Below, in pieces: positions 9,165 through 18,385 of a stretch of 64,000 bases of DNA (positions are counted from its first letter, which is position 1; each line of letters begins with the position of its first letter). The translations under genes were made by a program, and so were the position numbers. Location of the stretch: contig CAVSMM010000001.1 of NCBI GenBank assembly GCA_963729165.1, positions 1 to 64,000 on the forward strand, given 5' to 3'. This DNA is from JACCZX01 sp963729165. GTDB lineage: Bacteria > Pseudomonadota > Gammaproteobacteria > Burkholderiales > Burkholderiaceae_F. A model generated the notes under the pieces. It saw only the letters and a list, made by a program, of their open reading frames with translations, was not told where the DNA came from and made no database searches.

Positions 9165-12100
9165 ATGCGCGACTCGCACTTTCCAGTCTCGATCAAAACG
9201 AGCGCGCCCTCGCTCGAGGGAGTCGTTGAGCGCAGGCGGCTCCTCGATGCGTTAGCAAGTCTGAAAGCTGCGGCCAAGTGGCTGCAGTCGCCATCAGGCA
9301 CCGGCAAGTCGACGCTGGCAGCGAGCTACGCTCGCGCCGCCAAGAAGCCGCTCGTTTGGTATCGACTCGACGAACGAGACAACGACCCTGCCTTTTTCTA
9401 TGCAGAGTTCGCCGAGGCGATCCGTAGCCAGGCAAAGCTGACAAAGCAGCTGCCCAAATTTTCAAGCGACGATCATGACCGGCAGCAGGCCTTTTCGCAG
9501 CGATTCGCGGCAGCGCTAATCGACCAGCCGGCAAAGCCGACGCTTTTCGTCGTCGACGACGTTCAGACCCTTGCAAACGAAGCGATGCAGCAGGCGCTCG
9601 CCGCCCTGGTGGCCGCGACGATAAAAGGCCACGAGTTCCTGTTCGTTTCGCAGTCGACCGCACCGGCGGCATTTTTCGATGCGATCGCTGCGCGGCAACT
9701 TGCCTTGTTGAACGACGTCGATCTGCATTTCGATCTTGCCGAGTGCAGCGCGATGATCGCTGCGTTAAGAATCCGGGGCGAATACGGTGAAAGCATCGCC
9801 GCGTTGACGGGCGGGCACGCGGGTGCATTGATTCTCGCTTGCGAGCTTTTGCGAGGTACCGATCCTAAGAGTGCGCTCGGCGTTGAAACGGTAGGGCGTG
9901 TTCATTCTCACTTGTTGACGAAGCTGGTCGAGCGCATGCCGCCAGCGCGACGCGAGTTGCTGTTGCAGACGGCGTTCGTCACGCAACTGACACGACCCAT
10001 TGCGCAGCAGCTAGCCGGAAGCGATGCCTCAGCGGAAATCGATGCATTAGTCGAAAGCGGGTTGTTGCGCCGGGTTGCGACCGGAAGCGACGACGCGTTC
10101 GAGGCACACGGGCTTGTGCAACAAGGGATACGTGCGCTGGTGCATCGGCGTTTCGAACCTGCGCAGACGCGGGATCTTGCCGAGAGAACCGCAACAACTC
10201 TGGTTTCACACGATCAGGCCGAATCTGCGTTCGTGCTTCTCACTGACATCGGCTCCACTGAGCGCGCGATCGATGTACTCCAACAGCTGGCCGTGCGATA
10301 TGCGGCGCAGGGACAGGTCGATTTGTTGATGAGCTCGATCGCAAAGCTGCCGGCGCGGGAGGCTCAGCGCAATGCTTGGCTTTGCTTCTGGACTGGTCAA
10401 GCACTGCTGCGCGTAGATGAAGAACAGGCACGCACATGGTTCACCCACTCGTACACGGCGTTCGAGGCGGAGGACAGTCTTTCGGGAATGCGGCTCGCGG
10501 CGGCCAGTATGGTTACCGCGTTTCAACTCGAATGCGGCGACCTCCGACAACTAGATCATTGGGTTGATCGCCATTCAAGTGCTGGCGGTGACACTGCGAT
10601 TCCCTACGGTGATCCGTTTGAAACAACGTTGATCATGGGCATGATTTGCGCAGCATTCGTGCGCGCCGCCTATCCACCGCAAATCGATTCCGACGCGCTG
10701 ACTCTGCGCTTGCAGTCTCTGCTCGATGTGCCGTCGGTCTGGCTGTCCGATGATCAGCGAGTGCAGGCGGCTCGACTACTGATAGAGAACGGAAGGATTT
10801 TCGCGAAATTTGCACAGGCAGCAAGCGCAATCACCGCGAGTAGGTCGCTGATCGTTGATTCGGTAGGCGGTGCACTACACAGAGGGCGCTGGTTAATCAT
10901 TACAGCCATGCACTGCTTCGCTACCGGCGATACAAGCGGATCATCGCTCATCATTTGAGTGAAGCACGTGTGCTGGCCGAGCTGTCGGAATCCGCCGCGT
11001 TGTCGTTCGAGTTGGGTCTGGCGTTTGCCGAACATTGGATGAAGCTTAATGATCTGCAGCGCGCAACCAGCGAACTGGCGAAACTCGAACTATTGGCAGA
11101 AAAAGCGCCAGCGGCGCAGCGAGCCGAATTCGCCAAGATGATGACGCGGCTTTTGCTGTTGCAGGAGCGTTCCGCTGAAGGGCTGCGATGGGCCAGGAAG
11201 CTTTGCGTATCGCTCAGCCTGCCGGCTTTACCGGCGTTAACTTGCGGGCTTACGAGATAGAACTGATCTACGCGCTTGCGGCGAACCAGCGTCTGGCGGA
11301 AGCAGTCGAGTTGGCAAAGCAGCATCCAAGCGAGCCGCGCCTCGCGATCGAGCTTTGCCTGCGTTTCTTACTTGAAGGCGAAACAATTGGCGTTGTTGCG
11401 CGAAGGGCTTGCAGAGTTGCGGCGCGGATTGGCTTTGTTAACTTGTTAGATCGCGCACGTGGTGTCATGGCACGCGTCTGCGCTGCTGCTCTTGCAAATG
11501 ACATCGAAACCGCGTTCGTCCGTCATGTGATAGAGCTGAAGCAACTGAAGCCTCCACCACTTGCCGGAGCTTCCTGGCCGTGGCCAGTTCGCATTTTTAC
11601 TCTCGGCGGTTTTCGGCTGGATATCCAAGGCGAACGCTATCGGCCAACGCATAAAGCGCAAGACAAGCCGCTCGAACTGCTGAAGCTATTAGTGACGTGC
11701 CAGGCAATGGGGCGAGCATCCGCGGAAAGGACGTGGATTTCGGAACGCTTGTGGCCAGACTCAAGTGCGGACAATGCTCGCAAATCGCTCGAGATGACAC
11801 TCGCTCGGTTGCGACGCTTGCTCGGTGGCGATGACTTTATCGTGGCCTACGAAGGCCGTTTGCAGCTGTCACCGCAATTGGTGTGGACCGATATTCAACC
11901 GTTGCAATACGCTCTATCGCGCGTACGCACGCGGCGCGATGAACATGCGGCGGGCAGGCCCGGTCAGATGTCTGAAGCAGCCGCCTGTGTTGGCGCTGTC
12001 CTACAGCATTACGCGGGTCCTTACTTGGCTGACGAAGAAGGGCCGCCCTGGCTGCTCGCCGGTAGGGAATCGATTTTGACAATGGTCAGACAGGCGCTTC

Positions 12101-12369
12101 TCGCCGCCGACAGAATGTTGGACGGCAGCGCCGACAAGGTGCTGATACCGGCGCTAGAGAGGGCGCTAGCGGCCGATCCCACATCAGAGGACCTGGCTCG
12201 ATCGCTAATGCGAGCGCTTGTCAGACAAGGGCAAAACAGTGAAGCGGTGCGCGTTTATCGCCAACTGAGACAGATGCTGTCAGTGCTGTTGGCTGTTGCA
12301 CCCTCCGAAGAAACAGACGATATTCGTGACCAGGCCTACGCGGCCGAGTCAAACACTCCCTCAAGTTAG
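9165..12369 (+). CDS. Large P-loop ATPase / BTAD (SARP-like) transcriptional regulator, two frameshifts
   Basis: Restored length about 1068 residues. The N-terminus resembles MalT-type STAND regulators: a lead-in (SAPSLEGVVERRRLL), a Walker A loop (SPSGTGKST, about residues 44-52) and a Walker B-like stretch (PTLFVVDDVQT). The middle is helical and TPR-like. The C-terminus, from about 11580, is an OmpR-like winged helix followed by a bacterial transcriptional activator domain (IFTLGGFRLDIQG, then SERLWPDSSADNARKSLE). Two one-base losses, near 10940 and 11205, split it into three frames, with homology-like sequence continuing across each. It precedes the calpain-like protease genes and may control them; the trigger is unknown. 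Confidence 0.82.
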
Positions 12370-12411
12370 ATCAGTAAACCGTTGACGACAGACCGTCGAA
12401 AGGAGCTGCAA

Positions 12412-12681
12412 ATGGCAACAAAGCGCGCCCGGAAAACATCGAAACAAGGATCAACTGCAAAAAAAAGTGCCAAGAAAACGGCGAAGAAAGGTGGCGGGCG
12501 GTCAAACGTCGCATTGCGCATGCAACTGGAAGCGGTAATGAAAGCCATCGACAAGGCGCCTGCGGCAACCCAGCACTTTGCTGAAGTGGAGGAGTTGCGA
12601 AGCGCATTGCCACCCGCGATTCAAGTTTTGAAAAGAAACCCAGGCGCCGGGCAAAGCGAAGTCACCGGTGTCCGCCACTAA
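12412..12681 (+). CDS. Lysine-rich small protein with histone-H1-like tail
   Basis: 89 residues from the ATG at 12412, chosen because AAAGGAG lies just upstream. Residues 1-30 are a basic tail of Lys/Ala/Thr repeats (KKSAKKTAKKGG) like those of bacterial H1-like DNA-binding proteins; the remainder is a short helical region (RMQLEAVMKAIDK, VEELRSALPPAIQVLK). The tail suggests binding to DNA or RNA; this is inference from composition only. It lies 27 bases before the calpain-like gene in the same direction, so they probably share a transcript. No family name can be assigned. Confidence 0.7.
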   Translation: MATKRARKTSKQGSTAKKSAKKTAKKGGGRSNVALRMQLEAVMKAIDKAPAATQHFAEVEELRSALPPAIQVLKRNPGAGQSEVTGVRH

Positions 12682-12707
12682 CGCAGCGCTGCGTTCGGCA
12701 TCGTCAC

Positions 12708-13841
12708 ATGAAGTGGGCGCCCAACCCGTACGTGCTCGCCGAGCGGCTCAGTGGAAAGCTGCTTCAGGCGGAACAAGCCGCACGCGCAGATTTCCTCGAT
12801 GCATTCCTGCATGAGGGTCTTCTGTCGAAGGGAAAGAAGAAGACCATTACGGAAGCGCTCGCCGTATTTCAACAGATCGCAGCGTTGTTCGAGCGGCCGG
12901 TTAGCTTCGGCCAGGCCCTCGCCACCGCCCGGCCGATATATACCGCTGCGGGCTACCGCACTGACGAGGTTATTCCAGCGCTGCTTGACTTGTTGCCGAT
13001 CGTCGGCGCCCCACCTGAAGACGATTCATTCGCCGATGCAGAAGAGCTGATCGTTCAAAAGGCAATGTATCTGGACCCGGTACAGGGAGCGATCGAGGAT
13101 TGTTATTTGATCTCAGCGATGATCGCACTGGCGTGGGCAGTTCCACAGTTGCTAACCGCGCGCCTAACAGCGGCAGGGTTTGCCCCGCCGGCAGACCGAT
13201 CGTTCCAATGGCGCTTTCACGATCACCGAGGGGCTGAGCGCCAAGCCAAGGTTAGCGGGCGGTTAATGACGCGCGGTGGCGGTCTGCGTTACGCGCGCTC
13301 TCGATCCCTTCAGGAAAGCTGGCCGGCGCTGATCGAAAAGGCGTACGTCATGAACGTGCGCGCTCCTGGCGATGCTGACGAGCCGAGCGCGATTGACTAC
13401 AAAGCGATCGATCGCGGCTCGACACCCGGGCGTGCATGCCAGTCGCTGGTCGGCGGCCGAGTGCGCGGAGAAATTTTGGACTCACTCCGCGGCGCAGGAA
13501 TCTTCCTGCAAGGCGGGCGGTTGAAGACGCCAGATGGGGCAATGTCGAAACCCGTCATGGCCTGGACCAAGGAGAACATTGGCGTTAAGGAGAAGAAGGT
13601 CTGGGAAAAGACCGGCCTCTGGCCAAACCATGCGTATGCCGTCTTGGGCGTCATGGACTCGGGCCACGTAGTTCTGCGTAACCCGCACGGACGTTCGACT
13701 GAAACTCGGCGTGGCTACGCTGACGGGCCATGGCAGATACATGGGCAATCCGTCAAGCTGAATGTTGACGGCGTGTTCGCACTGTCACGTGATCTCTTTT
13801 ACGCGCACTTCAACGATATCAGCTGGATTGACCTGGATTGA
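12708..13841 (+). CDS. Calpain-like (peptidase family C2) cysteine protease
   Basis: 377 residues. The calpain triad is visible in order: Cys132 in QGAIEDCYLISAMIALAW (eukaryotic form QG.LGDCWLLAA), His308 in NHAYAVLGV, and Asn325 in VVLRNPHG (usually NPWG, so Trp is replaced by His). A middle motif WPALIEKAYV matches calpain's LWPALLEKAYA. About 100 N-terminal residues before the core are helical and unassigned; no C2 or EF-hand domain is seen and there is no signal peptide, so it is probably cytoplasmic. Calpains are regulated thiol proteases. Its substrate here is unknown; the neighbours are a lysine-rich protein and a large BTAD regulator. Confidence 0.85.
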   Translation: MKWAPNPYVLAERLSGKLLQAEQAARADFLDAFLHEGLLSKGKKKTITEALAVFQQIAALFERPVSFGQALATARPIYTAAGYRTDEVIPALLDLLPIVGAPPEDDSFADAEELIVQKAMYLDPVQGAIEDCYLISAMIALAWAVPQLLTARLTAAGFAPPADRSFQWRFHDHRGAERQAKVSGRLMTRGGGLRYARSRSLQESWPALIEKAYVMNVRAPGDADEPSAIDYKAIDRGSTPGRACQSLVGGRVRGEILDSLRGAGIFLQGGRLKTPDGAMSKPVMAWTKENIGVKEKKVWEKTGLWPNHAYAVLGVMDSGHVVLRNPHGRSTETRRGYADGPWQIHGQSVKLNVDGVFALSRDLFYAHFNDISWIDLD

Positions 13842-13866
13842 GTCGCTGCTGTGCGAAGCAAGCGTC

Positions 13867-14328
13867 TCACGCCGCTGCGAATAACTGCCTGCGGCTTATT
13901 GCTTCGCACTTGCGTTGAATCTTTCGCTCCATTTGTGCGCGCTTGACGATCGCGAATCGAATTTCGCCTTCGCACACGATCTCCTGCTCGTCGCTCGCCC
14001 GAACCCAGAAACTGGCTTCGTGATCGCCGATGCCCGTGACCCATCCATCGACGGTGACGAGCGCACCTGGAGGGATCGGTGCGCGATGCTGGCACTGCAT
14101 CGATGCCACCACGATTGTTTCTTCGCTGTGATCCAGATGCGCCTGCAACTCGCGCGCACAGATCGATTCCAGCACTGCTATCAAGTAGCCGTTGGACATC
14201 GCGTTTAACAGTCGATCGGAGTAGCTCTTGCCATGCGGCAGTCGGCCCAACATTCGCTGGGACGTCTGCTCTGCGGGAACGGTGTACGTCTCGCTGAACA
14301 AGATCTGACTGACCGCGCAATGTTTCAT
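13867..14328 (-). CDS. Hot-dog-fold thioesterase-like protein
   Basis: 153 residues from the ATG at 14328; a GTG at 14364 is a possible longer start. The pattern, with an N-terminal strand (ETYTVPAEQTS), a central helix (NGYLIAVLESICARELQ) and later strands (TIVVASMQCQHRAPIPPGALVTV, GEIRFAIV), fits single-domain hot-dog thioesterases related to fluoroacetyl-CoA thioesterase. Such enzymes hydrolyse acyl-CoA. The substrate is not evident, and the C-terminal basic tail (KRAQMERKIQRK) is unusual. It is convergent with the calpain-like gene. Confidence 0.65.
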   Translation of the reverse strand: MKHCAVSQILFSETYTVPAEQTSQRMLGRLPHGKSYSDRLLNAMSNGYLIAVLESICARELQAHLDHSEETIVVASMQCQHRAPIPPGALVTVDGWVTGIGDHEASFWVRASDEQEIVCEGEIRFAIVKRAQMERKIQRKCEAISRRQLFAAA

Positions 14329-14391
14329 TTTCTTCTCGTCACCGTTACTCGAGCCGGGCGGCACTCGCCATTCTTAATGCTGAATGAAACC

Positions 14392-14419
14392 GTCGTAGCG
14401 CCGGGGGCGGCGCTACGAC
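14392..14419 (-). terminator. Perfect 11-base-pair hairpin after the small lipoprotein gene
   Basis: Arms GTCGTAGCGCC and GGCGCTACGAC are fully complementary around a 6-base loop. It starts 12 bases after the lipoprotein stop on the minus strand. The following minus-strand bases are only modestly T-rich, so it may be a terminator or an mRNA-stabilising hairpin. Confidence 0.6.
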
Positions 14420-14430
14420 TCTTTCACTTC

Positions 14431-14553
14431 TTAAGCACCCTTGTAGATTTCAACTTGGTCTTCGGTGAAATCGGCTGAGGGTACGGTGACACAGCCCGCG
14501 GCAAAAAGCGCGAAAACGGCGGTGGCGATCACTGACAGAACTTTGCGTTTCAT
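14431..14553 (-). CDS. Small lipoprotein, 40 residues (entericidin-like size)
   Basis: Reading the minus strand from the ATG at 14553 gives MKRKVLSVIATAVF..., a hydrophobic signal ending in the lipobox FAAGC, then about 20 residues (VPSADFTEDQVEIYKGA) and a stop. AGGAG is placed 7 bases upstream. Size and design resemble small outer-membrane lipoproteins; no specific family is recognised. It is followed by a strong hairpin, and the paralogous small envelope proteins lie upstream on the same strand. Confidence 0.7.
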   Translation of the reverse strand: MKRKVLSVIATAVFALFAAGCVTVPSADFTEDQVEIYKGA

Positions 14554-14633
14554 AACTATCTCCTGGTTGGACTGCTGGTTAACTCCCATTTGGGAGGGTT
14601 ACATCAACGGAAATGCACCGATGATTCGAGTGC

Positions 14634-15059
14634 TCAGAACTGCGCGGAGATGGCGGACTCCAACGCTGCGTGTTGTGCGGCTTTGTTGACGCGCCACCAC
14701 TGAACGAGCGCATCAAAATCGCCACCGAATTTCGTCTGCTTCAGTTCCTCGTAATTCGCGCCGCACTCAACGCCGTGCGAGCCTTCTGTGCCGCGTGTCG
14801 TACCGAGGTAGTCGCAGACCCAAAAGCCTTTTTCGAGCTCGGCGATCTTGGCTGCGCTGACGTGGCCTTTGGTCGCTGCCAGGGCCAGCTGCAGCTTCGG
14901 CAGGGGTACCCACGTCGGGCGGCGTCGGAGAGCCGGCGACTGGAAGACAATGGCGGCTGCAACAAGCAGCGACCCGAAGATCATCGCGGCGGGTGCCGAG
15001 CCGAACTGCGCGGGCTGGCGAGGTTTCGCAACTACTGGAAATCTGGAAGTACGTGTCAT
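14634..15059 (-). CDS. Small membrane-anchored protein, paralogue A of an LEK-FW-CDY / FGGDF-WWR family
   Basis: 141 residues. A hydrophobic segment at about 25-45 (AAMIFGSLLVAAAIVF) suggests a membrane anchor or uncleaved signal. The C-terminal half shares a distinctive pattern with the gene at 15608-15994: ELEKGFWVCDYLGTT, a second Cys, ELKQTKFGGDFDALVQWWR, and HAALE. Two cysteines align in both, possibly a disulfide. RBS GGAG sits in a leader duplicated before the paralogue. I do not recognise a named family; function unknown. Confidence 0.7.
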   Translation of the reverse strand: MTRTSRFPVVAKPRQPAQFGSAPAAMIFGSLLVAAAIVFQSPALRRRPTWVPLPKLQLALAATKGHVSAAKIAELEKGFWVCDYLGTTRGTEGSHGVECGANYEELKQTKFGGDFDALVQWWRVNKAAQHAALESAISAQF

Positions 15060-15146
15060 GGTTGGCTCCGGTTAATTCCGGCTCATGCCGGCATGGAAAG
15101 CACTTTGAGGCGGAGCCCCCCACGGATTACCCACAGGTTCGAAAAT
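15057..15146 (-). repeat. Duplicated leader/promoter, copy A
   Basis: About 90 bases upstream of and including the start codon of paralogue A match the segment before paralogue B at roughly three-quarters identity by eye. The best conserved stretches are CACGGATTACCCACAGGT, CGAAAAT and the CCGG-flanked hairpin next to the RBS. Both copies have the same spacing to the start codon. Confidence 0.7.
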
Positions 15147-15368
15147 CGGTGCTTCGTTCTGAAAAGATCCACCTGAACCGCCGCGTTCTCGGTGCCGCTC
15201 CGCATACGGCTATCGCGTGGCCGACGGCTACGCGGTCCATTACCTGGTGAAGCCTTGATTTGATGAGTTATGGCGCTTGCGGCGCTGTGCCTTCACTGCC
15301 GAACGGCCTTGAGGCTTCGCCGACCGCAAGCAGAACGCGATCGACATCAATTGTTTTCAGCTGCGCAA

Positions 15369-15533
15369 TTACGTGGCGGTCGCAACGTGCGCCGCGTCGA
15401 TTGTCTGATTGAGATCGAAGACTGCTCCCCCGGCCGCCAGCGTAGAGATCAAGATGCCTGCCGGGCCTGATCCGGTAACAACAAGTTGCCACCGACAAAG
15501 CGCGGTGGCGAGATAGGCAACAAGTGATTTCAT
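15369..15533 (-). CDS. Possible 54-residue hydrophobic small protein (weak)
   Basis: A minus-strand frame from the ATG at 15533 encodes MKSLVAYLATALCRW... with a glycine/alanine-rich hydrophobic centre (SGPAGILISTLAAGGAVF). No clear Shine-Dalgarno is visible and no homologue is recognised, so it may be chance. It is the only candidate gene in the roughly 400-base gap between the two paralogous envelope-protein genes; the stretch 15147-15368 shows nothing else. Confidence 0.22.
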   Translation of the reverse strand: MKSLVAYLATALCRWQLVVTGSGPAGILISTLAAGGAVFDLNQTIDAAHVATAT

Positions 15534-15548
15534 TTGATGAGAGGTTGA

Positions 15549-15586
15549 CCATCACTGGGCAACGCGACACCGTCGCCCAGTGATGG
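15549..15586 (-). terminator. 12-base-pair hairpin downstream of paralogue B
   Basis: Arms CCATCACTGGGC and GCCCAGTGATGG are perfectly complementary around a 14-base loop that can form a small inner GAC/GTC pair. It begins 22 bases after the stop of the gene at 15608-15994 (minus strand), so it is a likely transcription terminator, though no run of T follows. Confidence 0.6.
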
Positions 15587-15607
15587 CGATGGCGAACCCT
15601 TAGAAGC

Positions 15608-15994
15608 TCAGATCGAATCCGGAAACTCGCCTAACTCCGCGCTTTCCTTCGCAGCCTGTGCTTCGCGCGTACGCTCCAGCGCGTCATGCACGCCATACTT
15701 CTGATCGCGCCACCAGTCGACCATCGCTTCAAAATCGCCGCCGAATTTCAGGTGCTTCAAACCTTCGGTGACTATTACGCAGGCTTCCGCGTCGACAACG
15801 CCGACACCGTAGGTCGTGGCTTCGTAGTCGCAAATCCAAAAAGCCTTTTCAAGGTCGGCCAGCTCGATCGCTACAACTTCGGTATCAACCGCCGGGAAGT
15901 TTTCTTCAAATGCTTGCGCATAAGCGCAGGGAATGCTGATGAACGCCGCGGCAATCAGTGATGCAACAACGGTGAGACTTGAACGTGATTTCAT
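15608..15994 (-). CDS. Small secreted protein, paralogue B of the LEK-FW-CDY / FGGDF-WWR family
   Basis: 128 residues from the ATG at 15994, preceded by CCGGAG. A clear cleavable signal peptide (VVASLIAAAFISIPCAYAQA) sends it to the periplasm. The mature part has DLEKAFWICDYEATT, a second Cys, GLKHLKFGGDFEAMVDWWR and HDALE, aligning with the protein at 14634-15059. An acidic tail (KESAELGEFPDSI) is unique to this copy. It is divergent from the two-component system, with which it shares the intergenic region, so it may be a target. Function unknown. Confidence 0.75.
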   Translation of the reverse strand: MKSRSSLTVVASLIAAAFISIPCAYAQAFEENFPAVDTEVVAIELADLEKAFWICDYEATTYGVGVVDAEACVIVTEGLKHLKFGGDFEAMVDWWRDQKYGVHDALERTREAQAAKESAELGEFPDSI

Positions 15995-16080
15995 GGTTTG
16001 CTCCGGTGAACTCCGGCACACGCCGGCACGCAAAGAGCTTCGGGCGGGGCCGCCCACGGATTACCCACAGGTCCGAAAAT
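15992..16080. repeat. Duplicated leader/promoter, copy B, shared with the response-regulator promoter
   Basis: Second copy of the ~90-base segment described at 15057-15146. Here it lies in the divergent region between paralogue B and the response-regulator gene that starts at 16155. The conserved core CACGGATTACCCACAG could be a regulator-binding site; that is inference. Confidence 0.65.
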
Positions 16081-16154
16081 CCGCGACCGACGTCGAAAAA
16101 TCCCAAACCGGCCCGCGAGTTATCGTTGCGGCCCTGTTGATACGGCTCCCCGCA

Positions 16155-16808
16155 ATGCGCGTTCTTGTCGTCGAAGACGATCCGATGATCGGCGAGGCAG
16201 TCGTAACCGGCCTCACCGCGGACGGCCACGCGGTCGATTGGGTGCGCGATGGACGCTCGGCGGAGCTATCGATGGGTACGCACGCCTATTCGCTGGTGCT
16301 GCTCGATATCGGTTTGCCGAAGCGTGATGGCATCGAAGTGCTCAAAGCGATGCGCGGGCGCAAGCTCGACGTTCCGGTATTGATCATTACGGCGCGCGAC
16401 ACCGTCGCCGATCGCATCGCCGGACTCGATGCGGGGGCTGACGACTATCTGGTGAAGCCCTTTGATCTCGATGAGTTATCCGCGCGCGTGCGCGCGTTGC
16501 TCAGACGTGCGGCAGGTCGAGCCGAACCGCTGATTCAACGCGGTGGATTGACATTGAACCCGGCGACGCACGAAGTTCGGCTGCACGGCAAATCGGTCGA
16601 TATCTCCGCGCGCGAATTCGCTCTGTTGCTCGCACTTGCCGAGCGGGCAGGCAGTGTGGTGTCGCGTGCACAGCTTGAAGAGAAGTTATATGGGTGGAAC
16701 GAAGCGGTCGGCAGCAACGCCATCGAAGTGCACGTTCACAACCTGCGGCGCAAGCTCGGCGAATCGGTCATCCGCAACGTCCGCGGACTCGGCTATACGC
16801 TCGACTGA
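16155..16808 (+). CDS. OmpR-family response regulator (QseB/TctD/PmrA-like)
   Basis: 217 residues from the ATG at 16155; an upstream open frame lacks family sequence. The receiver domain starts MRVLVVEDDPMIG with the acidic pair, the phospho-acceptor Asp in LVLLDIGLPKRDG, the conserved Thr/Ser in LIITARD and Lys in DYLVKPFDLDEL. The C-terminal winged helix (SAREFALLLALAERAG, NAIEVHVHNLRRKLG) binds DNA. Its stop overlaps the kinase start by one base. It probably autoregulates and may act on the divergent small envelope protein. Confidence 0.94.
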   Translation: MRVLVVEDDPMIGEAVVTGLTADGHAVDWVRDGRSAELSMGTHAYSLVLLDIGLPKRDGIEVLKAMRGRKLDVPVLIITARDTVADRIAGLDAGADDYLVKPFDLDELSARVRALLRRAAGRAEPLIQRGGLTLNPATHEVRLHGKSVDISAREFALLLALAERAGSVVSRAQLEEKLYGWNEAVGSNAIEVHVHNLRRKLGESVIRNVRGLGYTLD

Positions 16809-18156
16809 TGCGCCCGCCTTCGATACGCCGCCGTCTGCTCGTCGCATTACTTGGCGCTTTGCTCGGCGCCGGAATCATCGCGGCGATCGCGACATACGCA
16901 TCGGCGCGCGGCGAAGTCGATGCCTTGCTCGACGAAGAGCTGCGACAGATCGCGCTTTCACTACGCGATCACGCGCAAATCGATCTGCAGCGCTTGCAGC
17001 GTGCGAGCGACGATCCGGAGCTACGGGCCCTGGTGCAAATCTGGGATCCTGCGTTCGACCGTCCATACAGCTCGCGCGCAATCGATCCGCTGCCGCGCCT
17101 CAGCGCGGAAGGGTTTCGCAACAGTGGAGCATGAAGGGCGCTCATGGCGGGTCTACGCAACGCGATCAGGCAAACAGGCAGTGCAGGTTGCACAGCCGAC
17201 GGCATTGCGTGCCGAGCTTGCCGCGCGAAGCGCCGGCAGGCTGTTGTTGCCAGTGCTCATCGTGTTGCCGTTTCTCGCGCTGCTCGGCTGGTGGATTGTC
17301 GGTCGCGGACTAGCGCCGCTCGCCGTGGTGGCGCAAACACTATCGCAGCGCGACCCGACGTCTCTGCAGCCCATTGCGGTCGACGGATTGCCAATCGAAG
17401 TTCGCCCTCTGGTTGAATCGTTGAACGCGCTGCTGCAACGACTCGATCAGTCGCTCGATACGCAGCGTCGCTTCGCCGCCGACGCAGCGCACGAGCTGCG
17501 AACGCCGCTTACGGCATTGACGCTGCAGATTCAGCTTGCAGCCCGAGCACAATCGGTTGAGGAGCGTGCGATCGCTTTCGATCGAATGGAGCAGGGAGTC
17601 AGACGAGCGACGCGGCTGGTTCAGCAACTGTTGACGATGGCGCGGCTGGATCCGGAGGCTGCGCAAAAACCGCTCGTGCCAACGGACCTTGCAGCTCTTG
17701 CAACCGCGGCCGTGGATGAGTTGCGACCGTTGGCTGCGCAGAAATCGATCGTGCTTGATGTCGATGCCCGAACGCCCGCGTGGGTCCTCGGTCAAGACGA
17801 TGCGCTGCGCATCCTGCTTACGAATTTGGTCGACAACGCGATTCGTTACACGCCGACGGGCGGTCGCGTTAACGTTTCGGTGCAACAGCGTCGCCGGTAC
17901 TGTGCAGCTGATCGTGCGAGACACCGGGCCTGGTATCCCGGCCGATGAGCGGGAGCGCGTGTTCGATCGGTTCTATCGCGGCCGCGACGCGGCCGCTGGC
18001 GGCAGCGGCCTGGGTCTCGCCATCGTGCGGCAGATCGCCGGCTTACATGGAGGCAGCGTCACGCTGTCAGCGGTCGATGCGGGGAGCGGCACGCAGGCGC
18101 TGGCGACGTTTCCCGCGGCCCAGCCAGCGCAGGCGTCCGACCCGCTGCAACCTTAA
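16808..18156 (+). CDS. Sensor histidine kinase (QseC-like), two frameshifts
   Basis: Restored length about 448 residues, normal for QseC/TctE-type kinases. An N-terminal membrane span (LLVALLGALLGAGIIAAIATYA), a periplasmic region, a second span (LLLPVLIVLPFLALLGWWIV), the H-box (DAAHELRTPLTAL), N-box (LLTNLVDNAIRY) and G boxes (DTGPGIPADE, GGSGLGLAIV) are all present, but spread over three frames. One-base insertions near 17117 (in a GGG run) and 17893 explain the breaks. It overlaps the regulator's stop codon and is its cognate partner; the signal is unknown. Confidence 0.9.
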
Positions 18157-18230
18157 GTTGCCCTTAAGAATCCGCCGGTACGGTTCGTTTCGTTGCTCGC
18201 AAGAGCAAGCTCATTCGAGATTTGCGCACC

Positions 18231-18257
18231 AGCGCCGCACCTTGCGGCGCTTTTTTT
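18231..18257 (+). terminator. Rho-independent terminator after the two-component operon
   Basis: Stem GCGCCGCA/TGCGGCGC with a short loop followed by seven T. It lies 75 bases after the kinase stop. The surrounding gap 18157-18385 contains no gene. Confidence 0.92.
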
Positions 18258-18385
18258 GGCTCGTCAATAAGGCGGCGCCTCACGTTGCCGAACGAGCCGC
18301 AAGCCCGACAACCAACCTATCGGGCAGCGATTGTTGACAATCATGTCGACAATTTTCACAATCGCCCACTTCGTCGGGGACTGCA

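Noticed and set aside
15933..16154. N-terminal extension of the response regulator
   Set aside because: The 74 extra residues are not receiver-like and overlap the divergent gene; MRVLVVEDD at 16155 is the family start.
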